Shown here one piece after another: positions 1 through 7,538 of a stretch of 30,721 nt of DNA. Source of the stretch: Pseudomonadota bacterium (GTDB taxonomy: Bacteria; Pseudomonadota; Gammaproteobacteria; Burkholderiales; Burkholderiaceae_B). Every line of letters starts with the position of its first letter. The first letter of the stretch is position 1. The notes beneath the pieces are model-generated. The model ran no database searches. It was not told where the DNA came from and worked only from the letters and a program-made list of their open reading frames with translations. Both the position numbers and the translations under genes were made by a program. The stretch is taken from positions 1 through 30,721 of the forward strand of contig JAEZBO010000158.1 in NCBI GenBank assembly GCA_023427085.1. Reading direction: 5' to 3'.

Positions 1-1170
1 GCGCCGGCAGCGGCGCCATCGGCCACTGCTGCCACGACAGCGCCGGCCGCCAACGCTGCCGCGCCCGCGACGCCGTCGGGAGCGGACCGCCCGTCGGCCG
101 CCGCTGGCCGGCCTGCTGCAGTCCCCGAACCGACCCGTGCCGCTTCCGTGCCCAGCACGCCGGCGTGGGAAGACGAGCCGGGCACGCAGGCCGCCGCTGC
201 CCCGGCCACCGGCCGCCACGCTGCGGCCGAGGCGCCGGATCAGGCGCGCGCCAATGCGTCCGCTGCGGCAGGCTCGGCGACGCCGGCAGCCTCGGCAAGT
301 GCTGCTGAACAAGCCGCCGCCGCGACGCCGGCACGCGCGGCAGATCCGGCCAGCCCGGCAGCCCGTGGTGCCGCGGTGAACCCGGCCAGCCCGGCAGTCC
401 GTGGCACCTCGGCGCACTCGGCAAGCCCGGCCGCCCATGGCACCTCGGCGAACCCGCCCAGCACGGCCGCCCGGGCCAATCCAGTCACCCAGCCCGCGCC
501 CACCCAGGCCGCGCAGCCCCAATCCGAGCCCGACGACGACCTCGGCCCCGAGCCGCCCGATGACTTCGGTTACGGCGATCCGGGCTACGACGCCGCCTAC
601 GACGGCCCGCCGCTGGGCTTCGAGCAGGACGATCATCGCGCCAGCGCGCCGATCGCCGAGCCGCTGCGCCAGGAGCGTCTGCGTGCCGAGCCACCGCCCT
701 CGGCGCTGGGCGCCGTGGTCGCGGTACCGGCCGCGTCGGCGATGGCATCGAGCCCGGCCGAAGGCGAGATCAAGCTCACCGAAAAGTGGCACCGGCTGGC
801 CGCGCGCCTGCCGGTCACCGGACTGGCCGCCGAACTGGCGCGGCAAAGCGAATGGGCCGGCGTCAAAGGCCGCCGCATCACGCTACGCGTAGCCGTGCGC
901 ACGCTGGCCGACAGTCCGGGCCGCGAGCGCCTGCGCCAGGTGCTGGCCGATCATTTCGGTGGCCACGTGCAGCTCGACATCGAAGTCGGCGCGACCGGAT
1001 CGGGCACCGCCCACCAGGTGGCGCAGGCCGAGCAGGCGGCGCGCCAGCGCGCGGCCGAGGTCGCGATCAACGACGATCCCTTCGTACGGGCCTTGGTGGG
1101 TGAGTTCGGCGGGCGCGTCCTGCCGGGCTCCATCCGGCCCGTTTCCATCCCTCCCGCCGCCGCGGCCTGA
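1..1170 (+). CDS. dnaX: DNA polymerase III subunit tau/gamma, C-terminal part (5' truncated by window)
   Basis: The frame is open from base 1 to the stop at 1168-1170, giving 389 residues; the AAA+ ATPase part lies left of the window. Tau links the polymerase III cores to the helicase within the clamp-loader complex. The visible part has a long low-complexity Ala/Pro-rich linker (to about codon 170), a short acidic stretch rich in Asp, Pro and Gly, and then a folded C-terminal domain of about 130 residues. That domain starts near LTEKWHRL and contains the NDDPFVRAL and GSIRPVSIP motifs typical of the tau C-terminal region that binds the alpha subunit. The linker holds an imperfect 12-residue repeat, listed separately. 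A GTG at 148 lies in frame but is not the real start. ybaB and recR follow at once, the usual dnaX-ybaB-recR order. The programmed frameshift site that makes gamma in E. coli would lie outside the window or be absent; I saw none here. Confidence 0.93.
   Translation, partial: APAAAPSATAATTAPAANAAAPATPSGADRPSAAAGRPAAVPEPTRAASVPSTPAWEDEPGTQAAAAPATGRHAAAEAPDQARANASAAAGSATPAASASAAEQAAAATPARAADPASPAARGAAVNPASPAVRGTSAHSASPAAHGTSANPPSTAARANPVTQPAPTQAAQPQSEPDDDLGPEPPDDFGYGDPGYDAAYDGPPLGFEQDDHRASAPIAEPLRQERLRAEPPPSALGAVVAVPAASAMASSPAEGEIKLTEKWHRLAARLPVTGLAAELARQSEWAGVKGRRITLRVAVRTLADSPGRERLRQVLADHFGGHVQLDIEVGATGSGTAHQVAQAEQAARQRAAEVAINDDPFVRALVGEFGGRVLPGSIRPVSIPPAAAA
343..485 (+). repeat. Imperfect 36-bp tandem repeat in the dnaX linker
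   Basis: Three units of 12 codons can be aligned (343-378, 379-414, 415-450), followed by a degenerate part copy from 451. The encoded units read roughly DPASPAARGAAV, NPASPAVRGTSA and HSASPAAHGTSA. The repeat is in frame with dnaX and lies in the disordered linker, so copy-number change would alter linker length without breaking the gene. Confidence 0.8.
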
Positions 1171-1205
1171 GCGCCGCGCGGTTCACCTCTACGGAAGATC
1201 CCATC

Positions 1206-1532
1206 ATGATGAAAGGACAACTCGCCGGCCTGATGCGCCAGGCGCAGCAGATGCAGGAAAACATGAAGAAGGCCCAGGACGCCCTGGCCGACATCATCGT
1301 CGAAGGCGCGGCTGGCGGCTCGCTGGTCAAGGTCTCGATGTCCTGCCGCCACGACGTCAAGCGCGTGGTCATCGACCCCAGCCTGCTCGAAGAAGACAAG
1401 GACATGCTCGAAGACCTGGTCGCCGCCGCGTTCAACGACGCGCTGCGCAAGGCCGAAGCCACCTCGCAGGAGAAGATGTCCTCGGTCACGGCCGGCATGC
1501 CGATGCCGCCCGGGATGAAGCTGCCTTTCTGA
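1206..1532 (+). CDS. ybaB: YbaB/EbfC family nucleoid-associated DNA-binding protein
   Basis: The product is 108 residues, normal for this small dimeric DNA-binding family. The N-terminus (MMKGQLAGLMRQAQQMQENM) is the long helix typical of YbaB, and the central VEGAAGGSLVKVSMSC segment and the LEEDKDMLEDLVAAAFNDA helix match the family pattern. The tail is rich in Met and Pro (MPMPPGMKLPF), also typical. Two ATG codons stand in tandem (1206 and 1209); GGAAG at 1193-1197 can serve either. It lies 35 bp after dnaX and 13 bp before recR, so the three are probably cotranscribed. The family binds DNA and is linked to recR by gene order, but its exact role is not settled. Confidence 0.94.
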   Translation: MMKGQLAGLMRQAQQMQENMKKAQDALADIIVEGAAGGSLVKVSMSCRHDVKRVVIDPSLLEEDKDMLEDLVAAAFNDALRKAEATSQEKMSSVTAGMPMPPGMKLPF

Positions 1533-1545
1533 GGCCGCCCGGCTG

Positions 1546-2157
1546 ATGGATCGTCCGAGCCTGCCCGAACCTGAACCGCTGCTCGAGCTGATCGAGGCCT
1601 TGCGGCGGCTGCCGGGCGTGGGTGCGCGCTCGGCGCGGCGCATGGCCTACCACCTGATGCAGCACGACCAGACCGGCGCCGACATGCTGGCGCGCAGCCT
1701 GTCGGGCGCGGTCGAGCGGCTGCGTCATTGCGCGCGCTGCAACACCTTCACCGAGGACGAGGTCTGTCCGACCTGCCTGAATCCGCGCCGCGACGCCAGC
1801 CAGCTGTGCATCGTCGAGACACCGGCCGACCAGAACGTGATCGAGTCCAGCCACGGCTACCGTGGCCTGTATTACGTGCTGATGGGCCGCGTCGCGCCAT
1901 TGGAGGGCGTCGGTCCGCGCGAACTGGATTTCGACCGGCTGCTGGCGCGCGCCGGTGATGGCGTGGTGCAGGAAGTCATCCTGGCCACCAACTTTACCGC
2001 CGAGGGCGAGACCACCGCGCATTTCCTGGCCGAGGCGCTGCGCGCGCGCGGGCTGGCGGTGACGCGTCTGGCGCGTGGCGTGCCGGCGGGCAGCGAGCTC
2101 GAATATGTCGACGCCGGCACCATCGCCTGGGCGTTGATGGAGCGCCGCTCCACCTGA
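1546..2157 (+). CDS. recR: Recombination mediator protein RecR
   Basis: The 203-residue product has the full RecR layout. An N-terminal helix-hairpin-helix segment carries LPGVG (residues 22-26), a four-cysteine zinc finger uses C62, C65, C74 and C77, a Toprim domain starts at CIVETPAD (88-95), and the family signature GYRGLYYVLMG follows (104-114). RecR works with RecO (and RecF) to load RecA on single-stranded DNA coated with SSB during gap repair. The start ATG at 1546 is 13 bp after ybaB. No cysteine or Toprim acidic residue appears to be missing. Confidence 0.96.
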   Translation: MDRPSLPEPEPLLELIEALRRLPGVGARSARRMAYHLMQHDQTGADMLARSLSGAVERLRHCARCNTFTEDEVCPTCLNPRRDASQLCIVETPADQNVIESSHGYRGLYYVLMGRVAPLEGVGPRELDFDRLLARAGDGVVQEVILATNFTAEGETTAHFLAEALRARGLAVTRLARGVPAGSELEYVDAGTIAWALMERRST

Positions 2158-2287
2158 TCCGGCATCTGTCCCCCTGGGGCAATCCCCGATAGGCGCGGCC
2201 AGGCGCCGGGGGCATTCTGGCGATCGTGCAGCGGTCCGGCCCTCTGGCCAGATCGGCAGACACCATGACAATCGCCAGGAGACAGCC
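2158..2287. other. Intergenic region between recR and the ABC importer operon
   Basis: This 130-bp gap contains a GC-rich inverted repeat: CCCC at 2184-2187 pairs with GGGG at 2208-2211, enclosing GGCGC (2192-2196) and GCGCC (2203-2207). There is no T-run after it, so it is not a classic intrinsic terminator. AGGAGA at 2277-2282 is the ribosome binding site of the next gene. I could not identify a convincing -35/-10 pair. Confidence 0.4.
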
Positions 2288-3328
2288 ATGAGTTTCAGTC
2301 GTCGTCGCATCTTGCAGGCCGCGGGGGCGGCCGGCGTGCTGGGCGCAGTGCCCGCGCTGACGTTTGCCCAGAAGCCCGAATCGTCCAAGGTCCATATCGC
2401 CGTCGGCGGCAAGGCGCTGGTGTACTACCTGCCGCTGACCATCGCCGAGCAACTGGGCTACTTCAAGGACGAAGGCCTGGACGTGACGATTTCGGACTTC
2501 GCCGGTGGCTCCAAGGCGCTGCAAGCGGTGGTCGGCGGCAGCGCCGACGTGGTCTCGGGCGCCTTCGAGCACACGCTGCACATGCAGTCCAAGGGCCAGG
2601 ACTACCGCGCCTTCGTGCTGCAGGGCCGCGCGCCGATGATCGGTTTCGGCGTGTCCAAGAAGAACATGGCCGGCTACAAGACGCCGGCCGACCTCAAGGG
2701 CAAGAAGATCGGCGTGACCGCACCGGGCTCGTCGACCAACATGCTGGTCAACTTCTTCCTGGCCCAGCATGGCCTGAAAGCCTCCGACGTCGCGATCATC
2801 GGCGTGGGCGCCGGCGCCGGCGCGGTCACCGCGCTGCGCAGCGGCCAGATCGATGCGATCTCCAACACCGATCCGGTGGTCTCGATGCTCGAAGAGGGCG
2901 GCGACCTGCTGACCATCGCCGATACCCGCACCATGAAGGACACGCTCAAGATCTTCGGCGGCAACATGCCGGCCGGTTCGCTGTACGCGCCGGAGGCCTG
3001 GCTCAAGGCCAACCCGAACACCGCGCAGGCGCTCGCCAACGCCATCGTGCGTGCCGACAAGTGGATCCAGAAGGCCGGTGTCGACGAGGTGGCCAAGACC
3101 GTGCCTTCGACCTTCCTGCTGGGCGAGCCCGAGGTCTACAAGGCCGCGGTGCGCAAGAGCCTCGACGGCCTGTCGCCCGACGGCATGATCCCCGAGGACG
3201 GCGCGGCCACCGCGCTCAAGGCGCTGTCGGCCTATATCGCCGACTTCCCGGCCGACAAGATCGATCCGGCCAAGGCCTGGACCAACGAGTTCGCGACCCG
3301 CGCCAACAAAAAATATCCCAATGGCTGA
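2288..3328 (+). CDS. NitT/TauT-type ABC transporter substrate-binding protein (NMT1/THI5-like), Tat-exported
   Basis: The 346-residue protein starts with a twin-arginine signal (SRRRIL at residues 4-9), an Ala/Gly-rich hydrophobic stretch and a likely cleavage site after TFA (about residue 27). The mature part has the NMT1/SsuA-like fold pattern: a VHIAVGGKALVYYLPL strand near the start, IAEQLGYFKDEGLDV, and FAGGSKALQAVVGGSADV (about 71-88). Such proteins capture nitrate, sulfonates, taurine, pyrimidine precursors or other small molecules in the periplasm; the substrate cannot be read from sequence. AGGAGA at 2277-2282 supports the ATG at 2288. Its last 8 bases overlap the ATPase gene, so it is the first gene of a three-gene operon. 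Tat export suggests the protein folds in the cytoplasm before export. Confidence 0.88.
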   Translation: MSFSRRRILQAAGAAGVLGAVPALTFAQKPESSKVHIAVGGKALVYYLPLTIAEQLGYFKDEGLDVTISDFAGGSKALQAVVGGSADVVSGAFEHTLHMQSKGQDYRAFVLQGRAPMIGFGVSKKNMAGYKTPADLKGKKIGVTAPGSSTNMLVNFFLAQHGLKASDVAIIGVGAGAGAVTALRSGQIDAISNTDPVVSMLEEGGDLLTIADTRTMKDTLKIFGGNMPAGSLYAPEAWLKANPNTAQALANAIVRADKWIQKAGVDEVAKTVPSTFLLGEPEVYKAAVRKSLDGLSPDGMIPEDGAATALKALSAYIADFPADKIDPAKAWTNEFATRANKKYPNG

Positions 3329-4130
3329 CGCGGCACTGTCCTTGCAGGACATCTCCTGCACCTTCGTGTCGCGGGAGGATCGCCGCCAGCGCTATACGGC
3401 GGTGCAGGACACCACGCTGCACGTGGCGGCCGGCGAGTTCGTCTCGGTGGTCGGCCCCACCGGCTGCGGCAAATCGACCTTGCTCAACGTCGGCGCGGGC
3501 CTGCTCGCGCCGTCCAGCGGCGAGGTGAAGGTGTTCGGCGAGCCGCTGCGCGGCATCAACCGCCGCGCCGGCTACATGTTCCAGGGCGAGGCGCTGCTGC
3601 CGTGGCGCAGCGCGCTGGACAACGTGATCGCCGGCCTGGAGTTCGCCGACGTGCCGCGCGCGCAGGCGCTCGAGCAGGGCCGCGAGTGGATGCGGCGGGT
3701 CGGCCTGGGCGGCTTCGAAGAGCGGTATCCGCACCAGATGTCGGGCGGCATGCGCAAGCGCACGATGCTGGCGCAGACGCTGATCCGCGATCCGGACATC
3801 ATCCTGATGGACGAGCCGTTCTCGGCGCTCGACATCCAGACCCGCCAGCTGATGGAGAACGAGGTTCTCGACCTGTGGATGGCCAAGCGCAAGGCCGTGC
3901 TGTTCATCACGCACGACCTGGACGAGGCCATCGCCATGAGCGACCGGGTGGTGGTGCTGTCGGCCGGGCCGGGCACCCATCCGATCGGCGAGTTCGTCAT
4001 CGACCTGCCGCGTCCGCGCGACGTCGCCGAGGTCCGCATGAATCCGCGTTTCGTTGAGCTGCACGCGGCCATCTGGTCGGTGCTGCGCGATGAAGTGCTC
4101 AAGGGCTATGCCCAGCAGAAACGGGCTTGA
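3321..4130 (+). CDS. NitT/TauT-type ABC transporter ATP-binding protein
   Basis: The 269-residue ATPase has all nucleotide-binding motifs: Walker A GPTGCGKST (45-53), Q-loop glutamine at 88 followed by the ALLPWRSALDNV segment typical of SsuB/TauB/NrtD proteins, signature MSGGM (140-144) followed by RKR, Walker B ILMDEP (161-166) and the switch histidine in ITHDLDEA (H198). It powers import by the permease encoded next. Its ATG overlaps the end of the binding-protein gene by 8 bp, and its stop overlaps or abuts the permease start, a sign of translational coupling. The signature sequence has MRKR where many relatives have MRQR or MQQR, a minor change. Confidence 0.92.
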   Translation: MADAALSLQDISCTFVSREDRRQRYTAVQDTTLHVAAGEFVSVVGPTGCGKSTLLNVGAGLLAPSSGEVKVFGEPLRGINRRAGYMFQGEALLPWRSALDNVIAGLEFADVPRAQALEQGREWMRRVGLGGFEERYPHQMSGGMRKRTMLAQTLIRDPDIILMDEPFSALDIQTRQLMENEVLDLWMAKRKAVLFITHDLDEAIAMSDRVVVLSAGPGTHPIGEFVIDLPRPRDVAEVRMNPRFVELHAAIWSVLRDEVLKGYAQQKRA

Positions 4131-4135
4131 ACATC

Positions 4136-4924
4136 ATGGTCATCAAAGCGGGTTCTCCCCAGGCGCGGCTGTGCCAGCTGGTCTTGCTGGTCGCCATCCT
4201 GCTGGTCTGGCATGTCATCTCGCGCGATCCGAAGATCGCGTTCTTCTTCGGCGAGCCGCTCAAGGTCTGGAGCCGCATCTGGAACTGGTTCGTCGTCAAC
4301 GCCGACATCTACCGGCACCTGGGCGTGACGCTGACCGAGACCGTGCTGGCCTTCGTCATCGGCACCGTGGCCGGGCTGGTGTTCGGCCTGTGGCTGGGGC
4401 TGTCGCGTACCGCCAGCGCCATCCTCGACCCGTTCATCACGGCGGCCAACTCGATGCCGCGCGTGATCCTGGCGCCGATCTTCGGCATGTGGTTCGGCCT
4501 GGGCATCTGGTCCAAGGTCGCGCTGGCGGTCACGCTGGTGTTTTTCATCGTGTTCTTCAACGTCTACCAGGGCGTGCGCGAGGTCAGTCCCACGCTGCTC
4601 GACAATGCCCGCATGCTGGGCGCCGACAAGCGCCGGCTGTTGCGCTACGTCTATCTGCCGTCGGCCACCAGCTGGGTGTTCTCGAGCCTGCATACCTCGG
4701 TGGGGCTGGCCTTCGTCGGCGCGGTGGTCGGCGAGTACCTGGGTTCGGCGCAGGGGGTGGGTTATCTGATCCTGCAGGCCGAAGGCACCTTCGACGTCAA
4801 CACGGTGTTCGCCGGCATCCTGGTGCTGACGGCGTTTGCGCTGCTGCTCGATGGGCTGGTCGGCGTGGCCGAGAAACGGCTGATGCGCTGGCAGCCCAAG
4901 TCGGGCGAGACCGAGAAGCTCTAG
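4136..4924 (+). CDS. NitT/TauT-type ABC transporter permease
   Basis: The product (262 residues from ATG 4136) is a hydrophobic inner-membrane protein of the SsuC/TauC/NrtB type with about six membrane segments. The cytoplasmic EAA loop that contacts the ATPase is visible as EVSPTLLDNARMLGADKRR (about 149-167) followed by YVYLP. A TTG at 4127 overlaps the ATPase stop as TTGA and would add three residues; neither start has a strong ribosome binding site, so I chose the ATG and expect coupling to upstream translation. It completes a binding protein-ATPase-permease set. No enzyme gene accompanies the operon, which leaves its substrate open. Confidence 0.9.
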   Translation: MVIKAGSPQARLCQLVLLVAILLVWHVISRDPKIAFFFGEPLKVWSRIWNWFVVNADIYRHLGVTLTETVLAFVIGTVAGLVFGLWLGLSRTASAILDPFITAANSMPRVILAPIFGMWFGLGIWSKVALAVTLVFFIVFFNVYQGVREVSPTLLDNARMLGADKRRLLRYVYLPSATSWVFSSLHTSVGLAFVGAVVGEYLGSAQGVGYLILQAEGTFDVNTVFAGILVLTAFALLLDGLVGVAEKRLMRWQPKSGETEKL

Positions 4925-5002
4925 CGTCCGGCGCGGCCACGGCGCCGGCGCAGGCGCTGGCGCCGCGGGCAGGTATTGCTCGCGGTTCAAAAATCCAGCT
5001 TC

Positions 5003-5023
5003 TATATTTCCAAAAGAAATATA
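5003..5023. promoter_or_regulatory. Perfect AT-rich palindrome, candidate operator upstream of the YeeE-type transporter
   Basis: Arms TATATTTC (5003-5010) and GAAATATA (5016-5023) flank CAAAA, an 8-bp perfect inverted repeat in a 40-bp AT-rich island inside otherwise GC-rich DNA. The right arm merges with TATATAAA, a possible -10 region (5020-5027), so a bound protein could block transcription of the gene starting at 5103. ArsR-family regulators of sulfur genes (BigR/SqrR type) use AT-rich palindromes, but no such regulator is encoded in the window; the assignment is inference. Confidence 0.5.
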
Positions 5024-5102
5024 TAAATCGCCAGGATGTCGCTAGGCCGCCGGGCGTCCGCAGTACCCTCGAGGATTGATCGATCTATCAGGGTATTCCC
5101 TT

Positions 5103-6335
5103 ATGTCCACGACGATGTCCGCGTCGCCGGCCGGTGTCACCGCGCTGCCACCGCTGCCGCCCCTCAACCGCAAGACCTTGTTCTTCTCGCTGGCGCTGCT
5201 GGCGGCTGGCGCACTGTACCTGGCGCAGACCGTCAGCGGCCGCCAGAGCGCGCTGTGGATCGTCGGCGCGCTGCTGGGCGTCTCGCTGTACCACGCGTCG
5301 TTCGGCTTCACGCAGGCCTGGCGGGTGTTCGTGTCCGACCGCCGCGGTGCGGGGCTGCGCGCGCAGATGTTGATGCTGGCGCTGGGCGTGCTGCTGTTCT
5401 TTCCGTTCCTGGCGCAAGGCGTGCTGGCCGGCCAGCCGGTGGCCGGCTTCGTGTCGCCGCCCGGCGTGTCGGTGATCCTTGGTGCGTTCATCTTCGGCGT
5501 GGGCATGCAGCTGGGCGGCGGCTGCGCATCGGGCACGCTGTTCGCGGTCGGTGGCGGCAACACCCGCATGCTGGTGACCCTGTTCTTTTTTGTGGTCGGC
5601 TCGGTGCTGGCGGTGCTGCACTTCGACTGGTGGAGCAATCTGCCGGCACTGGCGCCGATCTCGCTGGTGCACGCGTGGGGCTTGTGGCCGGCCCTGCTGG
5701 CCAACCTGGCGGTGTTCGCCGCCATCGCCGGCCTGACGGTGCTGCTCGAGCGCCGGCGCCACGGCCGCACGATCTCGTCGGCGCGCCAGACCGCGCGGCC
5801 GGCCACGCTGCTGCGCGGCCCATGGCCGCTGATCTGGGGCGCAGCCGCACTGGTGCTGCTCAATTTTGCGACGCTGGCGCTGGCCGGCCGGCCGTGGGGC
5901 GTGACCTCGGCCTTCGCATTGTGGGGCTCGAAGGGCGCCGCGCTGCTGGGCGCCGACCCGGCCAGCTGGAGCTTCTGGGCCAACAATCCGGCGCCGCTGA
6001 GCGCACCGGTCAGCCGCGACATCACCTCGGTGATGGACATCGGCCTGATACTCGGCGCGCTGGCCGCGACCGCGGCGGCCGGCAAGTTCGCGCCGGTCTG
6101 GCGCATCCCGCGCCGCTCGCTGGTCGGCGCGGTGGTCGGCGGCATCCTGCTCGGCTACGGTTCGCGGCTGGCCTTCGGCTGCAACATCGGCGCCTATTTC
6201 AGCGGCATCCTGTCGGGCAGCGTGCACGGCTGGATCTGGCTGCCGGCGGCGTTCGCCGGCAGCGCGCTGGGCGTGCATCTGCGGCCGCTGTTCGGCCTAG
6301 CGGTCGAGAAGACCCCCAAGCCCAGCGGCTGCTGA
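5103..6335 (+). CDS. YeeE/YedE family (TsuA-like) sulfur-compound transporter
   Basis: The 410-residue integral membrane protein has about nine or more hydrophobic segments and the two family hallmarks: GVGMQLGGGCASGTLF around C141 and SRLAFGCNIGAYFSG around C360. In the studied thiosulfate transporter TsuA, cysteines along the pore pass thiosulfate; here I see C141 and C360 in the matching motifs but no cysteine in the middle part of the protein, besides a C-terminal C410. It may import thiosulfate or another reduced sulfur compound. A TusA-like partner gene, common near this family, is not next to it. AGGG at 5090-5093 lies 9 bp before the ATG at 5103; an in-frame TTG at 5076 is less likely. 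The gene converges on tal with a 5-bp gap. Confidence 0.85.
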   Translation: MSTTMSASPAGVTALPPLPPLNRKTLFFSLALLAAGALYLAQTVSGRQSALWIVGALLGVSLYHASFGFTQAWRVFVSDRRGAGLRAQMLMLALGVLLFFPFLAQGVLAGQPVAGFVSPPGVSVILGAFIFGVGMQLGGGCASGTLFAVGGGNTRMLVTLFFFVVGSVLAVLHFDWWSNLPALAPISLVHAWGLWPALLANLAVFAAIAGLTVLLERRRHGRTISSARQTARPATLLRGPWPLIWGAAALVLLNFATLALAGRPWGVTSAFALWGSKGAALLGADPASWSFWANNPAPLSAPVSRDITSVMDIGLILGALAATAAAGKFAPVWRIPRRSLVGAVVGGILLGYGSRLAFGCNIGAYFSGILSGSVHGWIWLPAAFAGSALGVHLRPLFGLAVEKTPKPSGC

Positions 6336-6340
6336 GCCGC

Positions 6341-7297
6341 TCAGCCCCGCGCCGCCTCGATCAGGTTGTCGAGCTTGACCGCGTCGGCGCAGAACACCCG
6401 GATGCCCTCGGCCAGCTTTTCGGTGGCCATCGCCTCTTCGTTGAGTTGGAAGCGGAAGCTGGCCTCGTCGGCCGGCAGCGCGGCGATGTCGGCCGCCTGC
6501 GCCGCGGCCGGCGTCAGCTGCACCGGCAGCTCGCCTTGCTCTTGCGACAACTGCGCCAGCAGCTCGGGGCTGATGGTCAGCAGGTCGCAGCCGGCCAGCG
6601 CGCGGATCTGGCCGGCGTTGCGAAAGCTCGCGCCCATGATCTCGGTGGCGATGCCGAATTTTTTGTAGTAGCGGTAGATCGCCGCCACCGACTGCACGCC
6701 CGGATCGTTGGCGCCGGCGCTGGCCGCCTCGTCCCACTTGGCCGCCGCGCTTTTCTTGTACCAGTCGTAGATGCGGCCGACGAAGGGCGAGATCAGTTGC
6801 ACCTTGGCGTCGGCGCACGCGACCGCCTGGCACAACGAGAACAGCAGCGTCATGTTGCAGCGGATGCCTTCGGCCTGCAGCTGGCGGGCCGCCTGGATGC
6901 CTTCCCAGGTCGAGGCGATCTTGATCAGCACCCGTTCGCGCGGGATGCCGGCCGCCTCGTAGAGCGCGATCAGGCCGCGCGCACGCTCGACGTTGCCGCG
7001 CGTGTCGAAGGACAGGCGGGCGTCGACTTCGGTCGAGACGCGGCCCGGCACCAGCTTGAGGATCTCGACGCCGAAGGCGACCAGCAGGCGGTCGAGCAAT
7101 TCGGCGGCCGGCGCGCCCGGATGTTCGCGCACGATCCGCGCCAGCAGCGCGCCGCCGGCCTCTTGCTGGACGGCCTTGAGAATCAGGCTGGGATTGGTGG
7201 TGGCGTCGGTGGGGCGGTGCTGGCGGATGGCTTCCAGGTCACCGGTGTCGGCCACTACCGTGGTCACGCGGCGCAGGGAGTCGAGCTGGCTGGTCAT
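6341..7297 (-). CDS. tal: Transaldolase
   Basis: The product is 318 residues, the size of class I TalB-type enzymes. Transaldolase moves a dihydroxyacetone unit between sedoheptulose 7-phosphate and glyceraldehyde 3-phosphate in the pentose phosphate pathway. Visible motifs are TDATTNPSLI (30-39) near the N-terminus, STEVDARLSFD (89-99), and RVLIKIASTWEG with the Schiff-base lysine K126; RCNMTLLFS and ISPFVGRIYDWYKK follow. The frame is open 43 codons upstream of 7297, but that part is not transaldolase-like, so the start is the ATG before TSQLDSLRR. The gene faces the YeeE-type transporter (stops 5 bp apart) and diverges from carA. Confidence 0.96.
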   Translation of the reverse strand: MTSQLDSLRRVTTVVADTGDLEAIRQHRPTDATTNPSLILKAVQQEAGGALLARIVREHPGAPAAELLDRLLVAFGVEILKLVPGRVSTEVDARLSFDTRGNVERARGLIALYEAAGIPRERVLIKIASTWEGIQAARQLQAEGIRCNMTLLFSLCQAVACADAKVQLISPFVGRIYDWYKKSAAAKWDEAASAGANDPGVQSVAAIYRYYKKFGIATEIMGASFRNAGQIRALAGCDLLTISPELLAQLSQEQGELPVQLTPAAAQAADIAALPADEASFRFQLNEEAMATEKLAEGIRVFCADAVKLDNLIEAARG

Positions 7298-7492
7298 CGG
7301 AATTAGGCTCAGGCTGAAGAGGAAACGACCAGTGTACCGGCGCGCCATGACCTTGCGGGGACGCTGTCGGCCCGAGCGGGGCCGTCTTGCCTGGTGGCGC
7401 AAGGCCCGCCCCGCGGCATGCGCCAAGAGCGGGTGATATCGGCCGCTCAGCCAGTAAAGTCGCGGTCAGCCGGCTTGTCACGCCAGGCGCGG

Positions 7493-7498
7493 TATAAT
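7493..7498 (+). promoter_or_regulatory. Consensus -10 element (TATAAT) of the probable carA promoter
   Basis: TATAAT at 7493-7498 matches the sigma-70 -10 consensus fully and lies about 40 bp before the carA GTG start, predicting a start of transcription near 7505. No good -35 is placed at 16-18 bp; TTGTCA at 7475-7480 is only 12 bp away. The region between the tal start and here (7298-7492) holds no gene. Confidence 0.6.
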
Positions 7499-7538
7499 CC
7501 CAAGGTTTGATTATCGATTCTTGACACCGGGGTTTACT

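Noticed and set aside
5036..7306. A 756-codon plus-strand frame over the YeeE-type gene and tal
   Set aside because: It is out of frame with the transporter and antisense to transaldolase; both real genes have full motifs.
7298..7426. A 43-residue N-terminal extension of transaldolase
   Set aside because: The added residues are Arg-rich and unlike the family; similarity starts at the ATG at 7297.
7521..7538. TTG at 7521 as the carA start, or TTGACA there as a -35
   Set aside because: The GTG at 7539 has a GGGG site at good spacing and begins the family sequence; no -10 sits 17 bp after this TTGACA.
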